Shown: positions 1-10,821, counted from the stretch's first letter. The stretch: 64,000 nucleotides of DNA from Thauera sp. 2A1 (GCF_009469595.2 NZ_SSXV01000002.1:62001-126000); one strand, 5' to 3'. A program made the numbers and translations. Notes: generated from the sequence alone by a model not told the origin.

Positions 1-892
1 GGCCCTCCAGCCGCACCCAGCCGTCCAGCGTGGCGCCGACCTCAAGCGCCAGGTAGGGCGCCCAGGCGTCGATGACCTGCTGCGACTGCGTCGCGAGTAC
101 GCCGGAGAGTGCCACGCGTCCGCCGGTGGCGACGCGCGCGGCGATGGCCGGTGCAAGCACGCACAGCGGATTCGTCAGGATGTTGGCCACCACCAGGTCG
201 AAGGTGTCGCCCACCGGAACGCCGGAATGCTGCAGGCGCATCGTCACGCGATTGCGTGCGGCGTTGTCGCGCGCGGCCTCGACGGCCTTCTCGTCGATGT
301 CGATGCCCATCACGTCGCCGGCGCCGAGCAGCCCCGCGGCGATGCCGAGGATGCCCGAGCCGCAGCCGTAATCGAGGACGCTGCAGCCCGGAGTGACTGC
401 ATCGCACAGCCACTCCAGGCACAGCCGGGTGGTGGGGTGCGAGCCGGTGCCGAAGGCCATGCCCGGGTCGAGTTCGATGTTGATCGCCTGCGGGTCCGGC
501 GCCTGATGCCAGGAGGGGACGATCCACAGCCGGTCGGTGATGCGGATGGGGTCGAACTGGCTCTGCGTGAGCTGCACCCAGTTCTGCTCGGCGATCTCTT
601 CGGTGGTGAACGGCGGAACGGCGGGCAGGCCGGCGGCGCCCGAGGCTTCGGCAAGCATGGCCGCCAGCTCGTCGCTGGCTGTGTTGCCATCGAACAGCGC
701 GATCACGCGGCTGTGATCCCACAGCGAGGTCGGCAGGTGGCCTGGTTCGCCGAACTGCGGCTTCTCGGCGTCGGTGCCGGCGTCGGCATCCTCGATGGAC
801 ACCGACAGGGCGCCGATGTCCATCAGCGCATCCGACAGCGCCTCGGCCCTGGCGGCGTCGGCCTGCAGCGTCACGGAGATCCACGTTGACAT
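1..892 (-). CDS. prmA: Ribosomal protein L11 methyltransferase PrmA (3' end beyond window)
   Basis: SAM-dependent enzyme that trimethylates ribosomal protein L11 in the cytoplasm. I read the frame from the ATG at 892-890 (MSTWISVTLQAD...). 297 codons are present without a stop, reaching ...GWVRLEG at the window edge, which is already the usual family length, so only a few codons are missing. The class I methyltransferase glycine motif is seen as VLDYGCGSGIL, with the PrmA-type substrate motif VVANILTNPL further on. It lies 10 nt downstream of accC on the same strand, the accB-accC-prmA order usual in betaproteobacteria, so it is probably co-transcribed with them. Confidence 0.95.
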   Translation of the reverse strand, partial: MSTWISVTLQADAARAEALSDALMDIGALSVSIEDADAGTDAEKPQFGEPGHLPTSLWDHSRVIALFDGNTASDELAAMLAEASGAAGLPAVPPFTTEEIAEQNWVQLTQSQFDPIRITDRLWIVPSWHQAPDPQAINIELDPGMAFGTGSHPTTRLCLEWLCDAVTPGCSVLDYGCGSGILGIAAGLLGAGDVMGIDIDEKAVEAARDNAARNRVTMRLQHSGVPVGDTFDLVVANILTNPLCVLAPAIAARVATGGRVALSGVLATQSQQVIDAWAPYLALEVGATLDGWVRLEG

Positions 893-902
893 GGCAGCGG
901 GC

Positions 903-2261
903 TCAGGCCTTGACTTCGTTGCGGTTGGCCAGCTTGTGTTCCAGGTAGTGGATGCTGGTGCCGCCCTCGTTGAAGCCGGGGTCGAGCATCAAGGTCTGGT
1001 GCAGCGGAATGTTCGTCTTGATGCCCTCGACCATCATCTCGGACAGTGCGATGCGCATGCGGCGGATGGCCTGGTCGCGGGTGTCGCCGTAGGCGATGAC
1101 CTTGCCGATCATCGAATCGTAGTGCGGCGGAACCATGTAGCCGTTATACACGTGCGAATCGACCCGCACACCGGGGCCGCCGGGCGTGTGCCAGTTGGTG
1201 ATGCGGCCGGGCGAGGGCGTGAACTTGAACGGATCCTCGGCATTGATGCGGCACTCGATGGCATGGCCGCGAAACTCCACGTTGCGCTGGCGGAACCAGA
1301 GCTTCTCGCCATCGGCGATGCGGATCTGCGCCTGCACGATGTCGACGCCGGTGATCATTTCGGTCACCGGGTGCTCCACCTGCACGCGGGTGTTCATCTC
1401 GATGAAGTAGAACTCGCCATTCTCGAACAGGAACTCGAAAGTCCCTGCACCGCGGTAGCCGATGGTGCGGCAGGCTTCGGCGCAGCGCTCGCCGATCTTG
1501 GCAATGACCTTGCGCTCGATGCCCGGTGCAGGCGCTTCCTCGATCACCTTCTGGTGGCGGCGCTGCATGGAGCAGTCGCGCTCGCCCAGATAGACCGCGT
1601 TGCCGTGCTGGTCGGCCAGGACCTGGATCTCGACGTGGCGCGGGTTCTCGAGGAACTTCTCCATGTACACGGTCGGGTTGCTGAACGCTGCCTGGGCTTC
1701 GGCCTTGGTGGTGGTCACCGCGTTGAGCAGCGCGGCCTCGGTATGCACCACGCGCATGCCGCGGCCGCCGCCGCCGCCGGCCGCCTTGATGATCACCGGA
1801 TAGCCGATGGCGCGCGCGATGCGCACGATCTCCTTGGGGTCGTCGGGCAGGGCGCCTTCCGAACCGGGGACGCAGGGCACCCCGGCCGCCTTCATCGCGT
1901 CCTTGGCCGACACCTTGTCGCCCATCAGGCGAATCGTTTCGGCACGCGGCCCGATGAAGACGAAGCCGGATTGCTCGACGCGCTCGGCGAAGTCGGCGTT
2001 TTCCGACAGGAAGCCGTAGCCGGGGTGGATCGCCTCGGCGTCGGTGACTTCGGCGGCGGAGATGATCGCCGGCACGTTGAGGTAGCTCGCACCCGACGGC
2101 GCGGGGCCGATGCACACCGATTCGTCGGCGAGGCGCACGTACTTGGCCTCGGTGTCGGCCTCCGAGTGCACCGCGACGGTCTTGATGCCAAGTTCGCGGC
2201 AGGCCCGCAGGATGCGCAGGGCGATTTCCCCGCGGTTGGCGATGAGGATCTTCTCGAACAT
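903..2261 (-). CDS. accC: Biotin carboxylase subunit of acetyl-CoA carboxylase
   Basis: ATP-dependent carboxylation of the biotin carried by AccB, the first half-reaction of acetyl-CoA carboxylase (malonyl-CoA for fatty acid synthesis). The protein is 452 residues, the normal size (E. coli about 449). It opens with [17 protein letters not shown], the conserved N-terminal fold. It has the Gly-rich ATP-grasp loop [12 protein letters not shown] and the active-site stretch [14 protein letters not shown]. The start lies 7 nt after the accB stop, indicating an accBC operon. accA is also in this window, about 60 kb away near the other end; no accD is seen. Confidence 0.97.
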   Translation of the reverse strand: MFEKILIANRGEIALRILRACRELGIKTVAVHSEADTEAKYVRLADESVCIGPAPSGASYLNVPAIISAAEVTDAEAIHPGYGFLSENADFAERVEQSGFVFIGPRAETIRLMGDKVSAKDAMKAAGVPCVPGSEGALPDDPKEIVRIARAIGYPVIIKAAGGGGGRGMRVVHTEAALLNAVTTTKAEAQAAFSNPTVYMEKFLENPRHVEIQVLADQHGNAVYLGERDCSMQRRHQKVIEEAPAPGIERKVIAKIGERCAEACRTIGYRGAGTFEFLFENGEFYFIEMNTRVQVEHPVTEMITGVDIVQAQIRIADGEKLWFRQRNVEFRGHAIECRINAEDPFKFTPSPGRITNWHTPGGPGVRVDSHVYNGYMVPPHYDSMIGKVIAYGDTRDQAIRRMRIALSEMMVEGIKTNIPLHQTLMLDPGFNEGGTSIHYLEHKLANRNEVKA

Positions 2262-2268
2262 GGCGCGA

Positions 2269-2733
<465 letters not shown>

Positions 2734-3068
2734 GCTGTTCTCCGTGCCGGGCACAAGACGCTTGCGCGTGTCGTTGCCCGGGATGTGAATGGTTGTCTAT
2801 GCCTGCGAGTGCGCAGGATGGAATGCCGATGCGGGTGGGGCGCCGCTGGGCCGCGCCGGGATGACGGGCTCGCGGGTGGAGCATTCAGGAACGTCGCGGC
2901 TGCCGGCTGCGGCTGGAAAGGGTGGCGCAGCCGCCGCGCAGGCCGTCGTCAGACGGCTGGGAGCGTGGTCAATTTCGAGCCGCGGGCAGCGATTTGAACG
3001 CATCATGCAGTCAAGTTTGCCGCAATTCCCGACAATTTGTCTACGCTCGCACTTGCCCCGAAGCTGCC
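2734..3068. other. Intergenic region between tlpA and accB
   Basis: 335 nt without a convincing gene. On the minus strand a 69-codon frame lacks a family-like sequence and I do not support it. The region presumably holds the accBC promoter and leader. TTGACT (minus strand, about 3010-3015) resembles a -35 box but no good -10 follows at 16-18 nt. In relatives aroQ (3-dehydroquinate dehydratase) commonly sits here; no trace of it can be read. Confidence 0.5.
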
Positions 3069-3617
3069 TCAGGAGCCCAGCAGTGCGCGGATTCTGCCTT
3101 CGAGATCGTCGCGTTTCAAGGTGCCCAGCTTGACGTGGCGGACCTTTCCTTCGCGGTCGAAGATCACGGTGAAGGGCAGCGCCTGGGCCTGGTTGCCGAA
3201 ACCGGCTGCCAGGCTCAGCACCTGTGGCGAGGCGATCAGCAGCGGGTAGGGAATGTCGAGTTCATGGTCGAAAGCCCGCACCTTGTCGGCATCGTCAACG
3301 CTGAGGCCGACGAACTGGACCGGCTGCTCGGCGAGCGCGCGGCTGGCGGCGGAGAAGTCGGGAATTTCCTTGCGGCAGGGCGGGCACCATGTCGCCCAGA
3401 AGTTGACCACCACCACCTTGCCGCGCCATTGCGCGAGGGCTTGTTCCTTGCCGTCGGTGTCGGGCAGGCGCAGCGCGAAGAGGGCGTCCACGGTTTCCTG
3501 GCTGACGACCTGGGACGGGGCGTTCGCCGGCGCCATCTGGCGGTTGACGAAGAAGCCGGCCGCGGCGGCGATCGCCGCCACCGCGGCAACGAGCGCGATG
3601 CGAGCACTGCGGGTCAT
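3069..3617 (-). CDS. TlpA-family membrane-anchored thiol-disulfide oxidoreductase
   Basis: 182 residues. An N-terminal hydrophobic segment (about 5-23) is an uncleaved anchor or signal, followed by a periplasmic thioredoxin fold of the AhpC/TSA-Redoxin type. The active site is WCPPCR within FWATWCPPC, the redox pair of the TlpA/ResA/CcmG group. Such proteins keep periplasmic thiols reduced, often for cytochrome c or copper-site assembly; the specific partner cannot be read here. The start overlaps the stop of the upstream gene in an ATGA arrangement, so the two are translationally coupled. Confidence 0.88.
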   Translation of the reverse strand: MTRSARIALVAAVAAIAAAAGFFVNRQMAPANAPSQVVSQETVDALFALRLPDTDGKEQALAQWRGKVVVVNFWATWCPPCRKEIPDFSAASRALAEQPVQFVGLSVDDADKVRAFDHELDIPYPLLIASPQVLSLAAGFGNQAQALPFTVIFDREGKVRHVKLGTLKRDDLEGRIRALLGS

Positions 3618-4234
3618 TCGCGTACCTCGGACGGTTGATCTCCCTCGGGCGCAAGGTGCAGCAGTGCTTCCACCTGGGCCCTGCGTGCGCGTTCCTGTCC
3701 GCGGCGCCCCCGGCGCTCGGCGCTCGCCGGGTAGATCGACAGGCGCACCGGGATGTCTTCCCAGTCGAAGCTGAGGATGGCCTCGGGCGCGTCGGGTGCC
3801 GGGCGACGCGGTTCGCGGTGCTCGTAGGCGACGTCCTGGTTGAGGAAGAAGATCTCGACCTCCTTGGCGCTCTCCGGGTAAAGCTCGATCTCCAGTTCGG
3901 AATAGCGGCCGGCCGTGCCGTCCAGCGCGCCGCCGGTCAGGTAGGGGCGAAAATCCTCCAGCAGACGCATGATCTCGACCGCTGCAGTGCGCATCTCGCG
4001 CACTCGCTGCGGCTGCTCCTCGTCCTGGTAGAGCGCCTGCCAGGCGCGCAGCTCGGCTTCGATTTCCGCGTTGTTGGGCAGCACTTCGGCGTCCACCGCG
4101 CCCAACTGGCGTGCCGCCTTGCGTTTGGCGAAGCCGAAGTCGCTGATGCCGTCTTCGGCCATCATGCGTGCCGCGAGCGCGGCGATCTCGCGCCGCAGGT
4201 TACCGCTTCGTGTGGCGTGGGCATGGGAGGACAT
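3614..4234 (-). CDS. Conserved protein of unknown function upstream of tlpA
   Basis: 206 residues, no signal peptide or membrane segment, so probably cytoplasmic. The N-terminal third is helical and charged (LRREIAALAARMMAEDGI). The middle has a beta-rich stretch (YSELEIELYPESAKEVEIFF). The C-terminal end is Arg/Glu-rich. I recognise it as a type of protein found next to cell-wall ligase genes in betaproteobacteria, where it has sometimes been mislabelled as a Mur ligase; nothing in it resembles one. It diverges from mpl across about 175 nt and overlaps tlpA by 4 nt. The function is not known to me. Confidence 0.75.
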   Translation of the reverse strand: MSSHAHATRSGNLRREIAALAARMMAEDGISDFGFAKRKAARQLGAVDAEVLPNNAEIEAELRAWQALYQDEEQPQRVREMRTAAVEIMRLLEDFRPYLTGGALDGTAGRYSELEIELYPESAKEVEIFFLNQDVAYEHREPRRPAPDAPEAILSFDWEDIPVRLSIYPASAERRGRRGQERARRAQVEALLHLAPEGDQPSEVRE

Positions 4235-4409
4235 GGAAGCTGGCTCGAATGGAGGCGGCAGGAACGGGGACGATTGGCAGGCCGGACCCCATTCTTCCGC
4301 AGAGCAGACGTCGCGGACAGGCGGGCGCCCGGTCGCCGTCGGTTAGAATGCGGGCCATTTTACACGGGCCGGTTGCAATCGGATGACGGCCTCGCGGAGC
4401 ACAACCTTC

Positions 4410-5765
4410 ATGCATATCCACATTCTCGGCATCTGCGGCACCTTCATGGGTGGTGTCGCGTTGCTTGCCCGCGCGGCGGGCCACAAGGTCACCGGCTGCG
4501 ATGCCAACGTCTATCCGCCGATGAGCACCCAGCTCGAGGAGCAGGGCATCGCGCTGAGCGAAGGCTACGACGCCTCGCAGATCGACCTGGCACCCGACGT
4601 GTTCGTGGTCGGCAATGCGGTGTCGCGCGGCAACCCGCTGCTCGAGGCCATCCTCGATCGCGGCCTGCCCTATGTTTCGGGCCCGCAGTGGCTGGCCGAG
4701 CATGTGCTCGCCGGGCGCTGGGTGCTGGCGGTGGCCGGCACGCACGGCAAGACGACGACGACCTCGCTGCTGGCCTGGATGCTGGAAGATGCTGGGCTGA
4801 ATCCGGGCTTCCTGGTGGGCGGCGTGCCGCAGAACTTCGGCGTGTCGGCGCGGCTGACCGATTCGCCGTTCTTCGTCATCGAGGCGGACGAGTACGACAC
4901 CGCGTTCTGCGACAAGCGCTCGAAGTTCGTGCATTACCGGCCGCGCACCGCCATCCTGAACAACCTCGAGTTCGATCATGCGGACATCTTTGCCGATCTC
5001 GCGTCGATCGAGACACAATTTCATCACTTGGTGCGAACCATTCCGGGCGCCGGGCGCATCATCGCCAATGCCCGCGAGGAGAGCCTGAAGCGAGTGATGG
5101 CGCGCGGTTGCTGGTCGGAACTCGAGTGGTTCAACGACGATGCGGCGTGGACGGCGGGTGTTGGTGCATCCGACGCCGAGGCCGTCTTCAGCCTGGGTGG
5201 CGCCGAACTCGGTCGCGCGGCGATGCCGCTGGCGGGCAGCCACAACCGCGAGAACGCGCTGGCGGCGATCGCGGCGGCGCGCCATGTGGGCGTCACGCCG
5301 GCGCAGGCCATCGCCAGCCTGGCGCGCTTCCAGGGCATCAAGCGACGCCTGGAAGTGCGCGGCACGGTGCGTGGCGTCACCGTCTATGACGACTTCGCCC
5401 ACCATCCCACCGCGATCTCGCTCACCATCGACGGCCTGCGTCGCCGCGAAAGCTCAGGACGCATCCTGGCCGTGCTGGAGCCGCGCTCCAACACGATGAA
5501 GCTGGGCGTGATGAAGGCGCAATTGCCCGGCAGCCTGGCGCAGGCCGATGCGGTGTTCTGTTACGCCGGCGGGCTGGGCTGGGATGCGGCGGCGGTGCTG
5601 TCGCCGCTGGGCGATCGTGCGCAGGCCTACGAGGCGCTCGACGCGCTGGTTGCCGACGTCGTGGCGAGGGCTCAGCCGGGGGACCACATCCTGGTGATGA
5701 GCAACGGCGGGTTCGGCGGCGTGCATCAGAAGCTGCTCGATGCTCTGGGCGCCGGCGCGCACTGA
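4410..5765 (+). CDS. mpl: UDP-N-acetylmuramate:L-alanyl-gamma-D-glutamyl-meso-DAP ligase
   Basis: Mur-ligase family enzyme that attaches recovered murein tripeptide to UDP-MurNAc, feeding recycled peptidoglycan back into precursor synthesis. 451 residues from the ATG at 4410, where the protein begins MHIHILGICGTFMGG as in the family and a GGAG lies upstream; an earlier in-frame ATG at 4383 has no ribosome site. The Mur P-loop is [13 protein letters not shown]; the central motif is FDHADIFADL. A TAGAAT hexamer at 4344-4349 is a possible -10. Monocistronic, diverging from the gene at 3614-4234. Confidence 0.95.
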   Translation: MHIHILGICGTFMGGVALLARAAGHKVTGCDANVYPPMSTQLEEQGIALSEGYDASQIDLAPDVFVVGNAVSRGNPLLEAILDRGLPYVSGPQWLAEHVLAGRWVLAVAGTHGKTTTTSLLAWMLEDAGLNPGFLVGGVPQNFGVSARLTDSPFFVIEADEYDTAFCDKRSKFVHYRPRTAILNNLEFDHADIFADLASIETQFHHLVRTIPGAGRIIANAREESLKRVMARGCWSELEWFNDDAAWTAGVGASDAEAVFSLGGAELGRAAMPLAGSHNRENALAAIAAARHVGVTPAQAIASLARFQGIKRRLEVRGTVRGVTVYDDFAHHPTAISLTIDGLRRRESSGRILAVLEPRSNTMKLGVMKAQLPGSLAQADAVFCYAGGLGWDAAAVLSPLGDRAQAYEALDALVADVVARAQPGDHILVMSNGGFGGVHQKLLDALGAGAH

Positions 5766-5825
5766 GCCTTTCGCCGCTCCGCAGCGATTGTGCGGGGGCG
5801 GGTCTGGCCCGCTCCCGCATGGACG

Positions 5826-6475
5826 TCAGCGTTTCGCGCCGGTGGGGTTGTCCAGGCGGCGGGCTTCGTCGTCGCTGATGTACTCGAAGACCCGCACCAC
5901 CTTGCGCACACCCTGGCTGGTGCGCGCCACTTCCGCGGCGGCGTCGGCCTCGGTGCGCGTGACCAGGCCCAGCAGATAGACGACGTTGGCCTCGGTCACC
6001 ACCTTGATGTTGTGGGCCGGAACGCTGTTGGCGTCGATCATGCGCGCCTTGACGTTGGACGTGATCAGCGTGTCGTTGCCGCGCGCGGTCAGGGCCGACG
6101 TGGGGCCGACGACGAGCTCATTGACGATGCCCTTCACGTTCGGCACGCCGGCAACCAGGCGCTCCACTTCGGCGCGGGTGTTGTCGTTGGGCACTTCGCC
6201 GGTGAGCAGCACGTTGCGGTTGAAGGAGGTGACGTTGACGTGCGTGTTGCTGCCGAAGAACTCGCTGATGCGTCCACCAGACTTCCATTCGATGGCCTCG
6301 TCCTCGACGTAGGTGCCGCTGCTGCGGCGGTCGGCCACCATGGCGGCTCCCGCACCGACGCCGGTGGCGACGACCGGGAAGCAGCCCTGCAGCAGGGGGA
6401 TCGCGGCCGCGGCGACGAGGCCGAGCAGCAGGCGGCGGCGCGGCGCGCCGGACGAGGGGGTCAGTCGATTCGTCA

Positions 6476-6476
<1 letters not shown>
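5826..6476 (-). CDS. dolP: BON-domain outer-membrane lipoprotein, DolP/YraP-like
   Basis: 216 residues starting MTNRLTPSSG. A signal sequence ends in a lipobox-like LLQGC at about residues 28-32, so lipidation is likely. Two BON domains follow (about 68-130 and 145-200). In E. coli the homologue supports outer-membrane integrity and BAM function. Its ATG overlaps the stop of the SIS-domain gene by 1 nt (TGATG), and yraN lies above, so the order yraN-diaA-dolP matches the E. coli locus. The same reading frame stays open far upstream, but that extension is only a shadow. Confidence 0.92.
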
Positions 6477-7114
<638 letters not shown>

Positions 7115-7570
7115 TCAGCCGGCATCGAAGGCGCCCGGTAACCAGTTGATGCATTGTTCGTCCAGGCCGTCGAGCAATACCGCGTCGAAGCGGCAGGGGG
7201 CGGCGCGGTAGCGCCGGCCGGCGCCGCACAGCCACCACTGCGCCGCCAGCAGGATGCGCTGGCGCTTGGCGGCGGTGATGCTTTCGGCGGCGCCGCCGAA
7301 GCGGCTGCTGGTGCGCAGGCGCACCTCGACGAACACGAGCAGGTCGCGGTCCACGCAGATCAGGTCCACTTCGCCGCCCCGGCAGCGCACGTTGCGCTCG
7401 ATGACGCGCAGGCCCTGGCGGACGAGATGGCGCGCGGCGAGCTCCTCGGCGAGCTGGCCGCGCGCTTGCGCGGGTGTCGGCTGCGCGTCGACAATGCGCG
7501 GCGTGCTGTGGGCCGGCTTGCGGCTGCCTGAATGCGCCTGTGATGGCGCGCGGGTGTCGCGCTGGCTCAT
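7115..7570 (-). CDS. yraN: UPF0102 nuclease-like protein YraN
   Basis: 151 residues with a roughly 35-residue low-complexity N-terminal tail before the conserved fold. The restriction-endonuclease-like core is visible: the acidic residues of GGEVDLICVD, then LVFVEVR, where the usual K of the nuclease motif is R. The biological role of the family is unresolved. A strong AAGGAGG precedes the ATG. It diverges from rsmI with only 45 nt between, so the two share a compact promoter region. Confidence 0.9.
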   Translation of the reverse strand: MSQRDTRAPSQAHSGSRKPAHSTPRIVDAQPTPAQARGQLAEELAARHLVRQGLRVIERNVRCRGGEVDLICVDRDLLVFVEVRLRTSSRFGGAAESITAAKRQRILLAAQWWLCGAGRRYRAAPCRFDAVLLDGLDEQCINWLPGAFDAG

Positions 7571-7615
7571 CGTCGCCTCCTTGAATTTGTCCTTGCGCCT
7601 GGTGCATTCGATCCG

Positions 7616-8506
7616 ATGAACGAACTTCCGACCGCCGGCGGTGCGCCGCTTGGCAAGACACCGTCATTGTACGTGGTGGCCACGCCGCTCGGAAATCTGC
7701 AGGACATCACGCTGCGTGCGCTGGCGGTGCTGCGCGCGGTCGATGTCATCGCGGCGGAAGACACGCGCCACAGCCAGCGCCTGCTCGATGCCTGCGGCAT
7801 CCGATCGCGCATGTTGGCGCTGCACGAGCACAACGAGCAGGCCGCCGCGGGGCAGCTCATCGAGCTGCTGGAGAAGGGGCAGCATGTGGCACTGATCACC
7901 GATGCCGGCACGCCGGCGGTGTCCGACCCTGGCGCGCGCGCGGTGGCGCGCGTGCGTGCTGCGGGGCATCCGGTGGTGCCGGTGCCGGGCGCGTGCGCGG
8001 CGATCGCCGCGTTGTCGGTATCGGGCTTCGGCGAGGCGGGATTTCGTTTCGTGGGCTTCCTGCCGCCGAAGAGCGCGGCGCGCCGCGCGGCACTCGAAAG
8101 CCTGGCAGCCGACCCCGATGTGCTGATCTTCTACGAGGCGCCGCATCGGGTCGTCGAATGCGTGGCCGACATGGAGATGGTGCTGGGCGGCGCGCGCGAG
8201 ATCCTCATCGCACGCGAACTGACCAAGCTGCACGAGGAATCGGCGTGCCTGACATTGGGCGAGGCGGCGGCGTGGTTTGCCTCCGACCCGAACCGCAGCC
8301 GTGGCGAATTCGTGCTGGTGGTGCGTGGCGCGCCTGCCCCGCAGGGGCTGGGTGCGGAAGCAGAGCGCATCCTGGCGTTGCTGCTCGCGGAACTGCCGGT
8401 GAAAACGGCTGCGCGCCTCGCCGCCGACATTTCAGGCGCGCCGCGCAACGCGCTTTACGCGCGTGCATTGCAGCTCAAGGCGGAGGCCGGCGCGCGGGAC
8501 GAATAG
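7616..8506 (+). CDS. rsmI: 16S rRNA (cytidine1402-2'-O)-methyltransferase
   Basis: Methylates the ribose of C1402 in the 16S decoding centre; RsmH, also in this window, methylates the base of the same nucleotide. 296 residues. Tetrapyrrole-methylase fold with the conserved opening [18 protein letters not shown] and the cofactor loop [14 protein letters not shown]. Divergent from yraN, as in E. coli. Confidence 0.96.
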   Translation: MNELPTAGGAPLGKTPSLYVVATPLGNLQDITLRALAVLRAVDVIAAEDTRHSQRLLDACGIRSRMLALHEHNEQAAAGQLIELLEKGQHVALITDAGTPAVSDPGARAVARVRAAGHPVVPVPGACAAIAALSVSGFGEAGFRFVGFLPPKSAARRAALESLAADPDVLIFYEAPHRVVECVADMEMVLGGAREILIARELTKLHEESACLTLGEAAAWFASDPNRSRGEFVLVVRGAPAPQGLGAEAERILALLLAELPVKTAARLAADISGAPRNALYARALQLKAEAGARDE

Positions 8507-8552
8507 CGCCGAGTGCGGAAAATTGGCGTGCCGGGCGGGCGGCCGGGCGCCT

Positions 8553-8558
8553 TATAAT
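8553..8558 (+). promoter_or_regulatory. -10 hexamer of a probable pyrC promoter
   Basis: Perfect TATAAT 28 nt before the pyrC ATG, in the 80-nt gap after rsmI. No good -35 at 16-18 nt upstream (TTGGCG at 8523-8528 is too far), so strength is uncertain. Confidence 0.55.
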
Positions 8559-8586
8559 TCCGGCGTTGCGAACCGGGAAAGGCTCC

Positions 8587-9621
8587 ATGCAATCGATCAC
8601 CCTCATCCGCCCCGACGACTGGCATCTGCACGTGCGCGACGGCGACGCCCTCGACGCAGTCGTTCCGCACACCGCAGCACGCTTCGGCCGCGCGCTGATC
8701 ATGCCCAACCTCAAGCCGCCGGTGACCACCACCGAGCAGGCGCTGGCCTATCGCGAGCGCATCCTGGCCGCGGTGCCGGGCAGTCGTTTCGATCCGCTGA
8801 TGAGTCTCTACCTCACCGACAAGCTGCCGCCGGACGAGATCGACCGCGCCAAGGCCAGCGGCAAGATCGTCGCGGTGAAGCTCTATCCGGCCGGTGCGAC
8901 GACGAATTCGGATGCCGGCGTGACGTCGATCGACAAGGTCTATCCGGTGCTCGAGCGCATGGAAGCGCTGGGCATGGTGCTGTGCGTGCATGGCGAGGCG
9001 ACCGGCCATGATGTGGACGTGTTCGACCGCGAGCACGTCTTCATCGAGCGGGTGCTGTCGCCGCTGGTGCGCCGTTTCCCGAAGCTGCGTGTCGTCTTCG
9101 AGCACATCACCACCGCCGAAGCCGCGCAGTTCGTGCGCGCGGCCGGCGCCAACGTGGCAGCCACGGTGACGGCTCACCACCTGCTGCTCAACCGCAACGC
9201 GATCTTCGCCGGTGGCATCCGGCCGCATCACTACTGCCTGCCGGTGCTCAAGCGTGAGACGCACCGGCGTGCGCTGGTCGAGGCGGTGACATCGGGCAAT
9301 GCGCGCTTCTTCCTCGGTACCGATTCGGCGCCGCACGCGCGCAGCACCAAGGAGGCCGCCTGCGGCTGTGCAGGATGCTATACGGCACACGCCGGCATCG
9401 AGCTGTATGCGGAAGTGTTCGACGCAGCCGGTGCGCTGGACAGGCTGGAGGCCTTTGCCAGCTTGAACGGCCCCGCCTTCTACGGCCTGCCGCCGAACAC
9501 CGACACCATCACGCTGCAGCGCGAGAGCTGGGAAGTGCCGTCGTCGTACGGCTACCTCGGCGATGACCCGCTGGTGCCGCTGCGCGCGGGTGAATCGGTG
9601 GCCTGGAAGCTGGTCGTCTGA
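8587..9621 (+). CDS. pyrC: Dihydroorotase (class II)
   Basis: Cyclises carbamoyl-aspartate to dihydroorotate in pyrimidine synthesis. 344 residues, the length of the short monofunctional PyrC type. The zinc ligands are visible in [11 protein letters not shown] near the N-terminus and the bridging lysine region in [17 protein letters not shown]. Histidines of LCVHGEA and FEHITT follow, and the metal-binding Asp is in LGTDSAPH. The open frame runs far upstream of the ATG, but homology and the TATAAT at 8553 fix the start at 8587. Confidence 0.96.
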   Translation: MQSITLIRPDDWHLHVRDGDALDAVVPHTAARFGRALIMPNLKPPVTTTEQALAYRERILAAVPGSRFDPLMSLYLTDKLPPDEIDRAKASGKIVAVKLYPAGATTNSDAGVTSIDKVYPVLERMEALGMVLCVHGEATGHDVDVFDREHVFIERVLSPLVRRFPKLRVVFEHITTAEAAQFVRAAGANVAATVTAHHLLLNRNAIFAGGIRPHHYCLPVLKRETHRRALVEAVTSGNARFFLGTDSAPHARSTKEAACGCAGCYTAHAGIELYAEVFDAAGALDRLEAFASLNGPAFYGLPPNTDTITLQRESWEVPSSYGYLGDDPLVPLRAGESVAWKLVV

Positions 9622-9650
9622 GCGCCCGCCGCACGCAGCAGGAGATGAGC

Positions 9651-10088
9651 ATGTGGATGCGCAAGGCGGGTCGTGTGGCGAAGGCGGCGCTCCTGGCAGG
9701 CTGCCTGCCCTTGCTCGCTGGCTGCGAGAACTCGGCGACGGCGTTTCCCATCGAAGGCAAGGATCATGCGCTGATCCTGGTGCGTGAGCAGGCCTGGGTG
9801 TGGGACGGCGAGCTGGCGCAGTACATCGTGGTCGCGCGGCTGCCCCAGTGCCAGCGCAGGGTCGCCATTCATCGGGGCTCGACGCGGCTGGTGGAGATGG
9901 AGGTGTACGAGGCGGGCGATCGCCTGTGGGCGCTGCATCAGGGCGATCGCTGGTATCTCGCCGGGACGGAACGCTGCCTGGTGCAGGACTGGAATCCGCC
10001 TGGCGGCCGGGCTCCCGGTCCGCTCGTCGGCAGTTTCCGGATCAAGGATGGGGTGGCGAGTTTCGTCAAGGCAGACGCGGCGCGCTGA
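9651..10088 (+). CDS. Small predicted lipoprotein, function unknown
   Basis: 145 residues. AGGAG at 9640-9644 abuts an ATG at 9645 but is correctly spaced (6 nt) for the ATG at 9651, which I choose. A signal peptide ends in the lipobox LLAGC (about residues 19-23), so it is probably lipidated. The mature part is rich in Trp and hydrophobic strands (AWVWDGELAQYIVVARL) with two further Cys residues (QCQRR and ERCLVQD) that could form a disulfide. I recognise no family. It lies 29 nt after pyrC and just before rnpB. Confidence 0.72.
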   Translation: MWMRKAGRVAKAALLAGCLPLLAGCENSATAFPIEGKDHALILVREQAWVWDGELAQYIVVARLPQCQRRVAIHRGSTRLVEMEVYEAGDRLWALHQGDRWYLAGTERCLVQDWNPPGGRAPGPLVGSFRIKDGVASFVKADAAR

Positions 10089-10105
10089 TTCGATGGCGGC
10101 CGCCG

Positions 10106-10111
10106 TATAAT
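10106..10111 (+). promoter_or_regulatory. -10 hexamer of the rnpB promoter
   Basis: TATAAT ending 7 nt before the predicted 5' end of RNase P RNA, the expected distance to +1. No strong -35 match is seen. Confidence 0.6.
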
Positions 10112-10118
10112 GCCGGCC

Positions 10119-10503
10119 GGGAAGTTCGCCAGGCAGTCGCTGCGCACCTCGTCGTGCGTGGAGGAAAGTCCGGGCCCCACAGGGCAGGATGCCGGCTAAC
10201 GGCCGGGCGCCGTGAGGCGACGGAAAGTGCAACAGAGAGCAGACCGCCGATGGCCTTCGCAAGAGGGATCAGGCAAGGGTGAAACGGTGGGGTAAGAGCC
10301 CACCGCAGGACTGGCAACAGGACTGGCACGGTAAACCCCATCCGGGGCAAGGCCAAATAGGGGAGCATTGACGTGGCTCGCGTCGCTCCCGGGTAGGCTG
10401 CTAGAGCGTCACGGCAACGTGGCGCCCAGAGGAATGACTGCCCGACGAGGCCGGCTTGCGCCGGCACCGTTCGACAGAACCCGGCTTATCGGCGAACTTC
10501 CCA
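10119..10503 (+). ncRNA. rnpB: RNase P RNA, bacterial class A
   Basis: Catalytic RNA of RNase P, which trims tRNA 5' leaders. The conserved cores are present in order: GAGGAAAGTCCGGGC near the 5' end, ACAGAGAGCAGACC, GGTAAACCCC, AGAGGAATGACTGCC, and the 3' signature ACAGAACCCGGCTTATCGGC. The ends are set by pairing of GGGAAGTTCGCC (10119-10130) with GGCGAACTTCCC (10491-10502), helix P1. About 385 nt, normal for class A. The exact 3' end is inferred from P1. Confidence 0.95.
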
Positions 10504-10792
10504 CCTCCAATTTTCGGCAGCGCGGCGTGCGCCTGCGTGTCGCCGTGTTTCGCCCCCGGGCGAGCCCGTGTCCGCGGACTCCCCGCGACCGTCGCGCCCA
10601 TCCGCTGGCGGCTTCGCAGCGGCGCTTTTCGTGCGTCGTTCACCACTTCTTCCCACTTCGGCTGTGCGGCGCCTCCAGTTCGCCCAGTTTTTCATCAATT
10701 CGCCCTATCGCCCTTGATTTTTCAGGGTTTCTCGAGATTGCTCGTGCGCTCATAAGTCTTTGTGTATCAAAGAAAAACCCCGTTGCGTGCGC

Positions 10793-10821
10793 TTGACCGC
10801 CCTAGGCCGATGCACTAAAGT
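10793..10821 (+). promoter_or_regulatory. Predicted sigma70 promoter of the dcw cluster
   Basis: TTGACC (10793-10798) is 5/6 to the -35 consensus. A 17-nt spacer leads to TAAAGT (10816-10821), 4/6 to the -10. The -10 overlaps the first MraZ-type repeat, so MraZ binding would block it. Confidence 0.55.

Noticed and set aside
2797-3006. 69-codon minus-strand ORF between tlpA and accB
   Set aside because: Low-complexity Ala/Pro/Arg content, no ribosome site, no similarity to aroQ or anything else I recognise.
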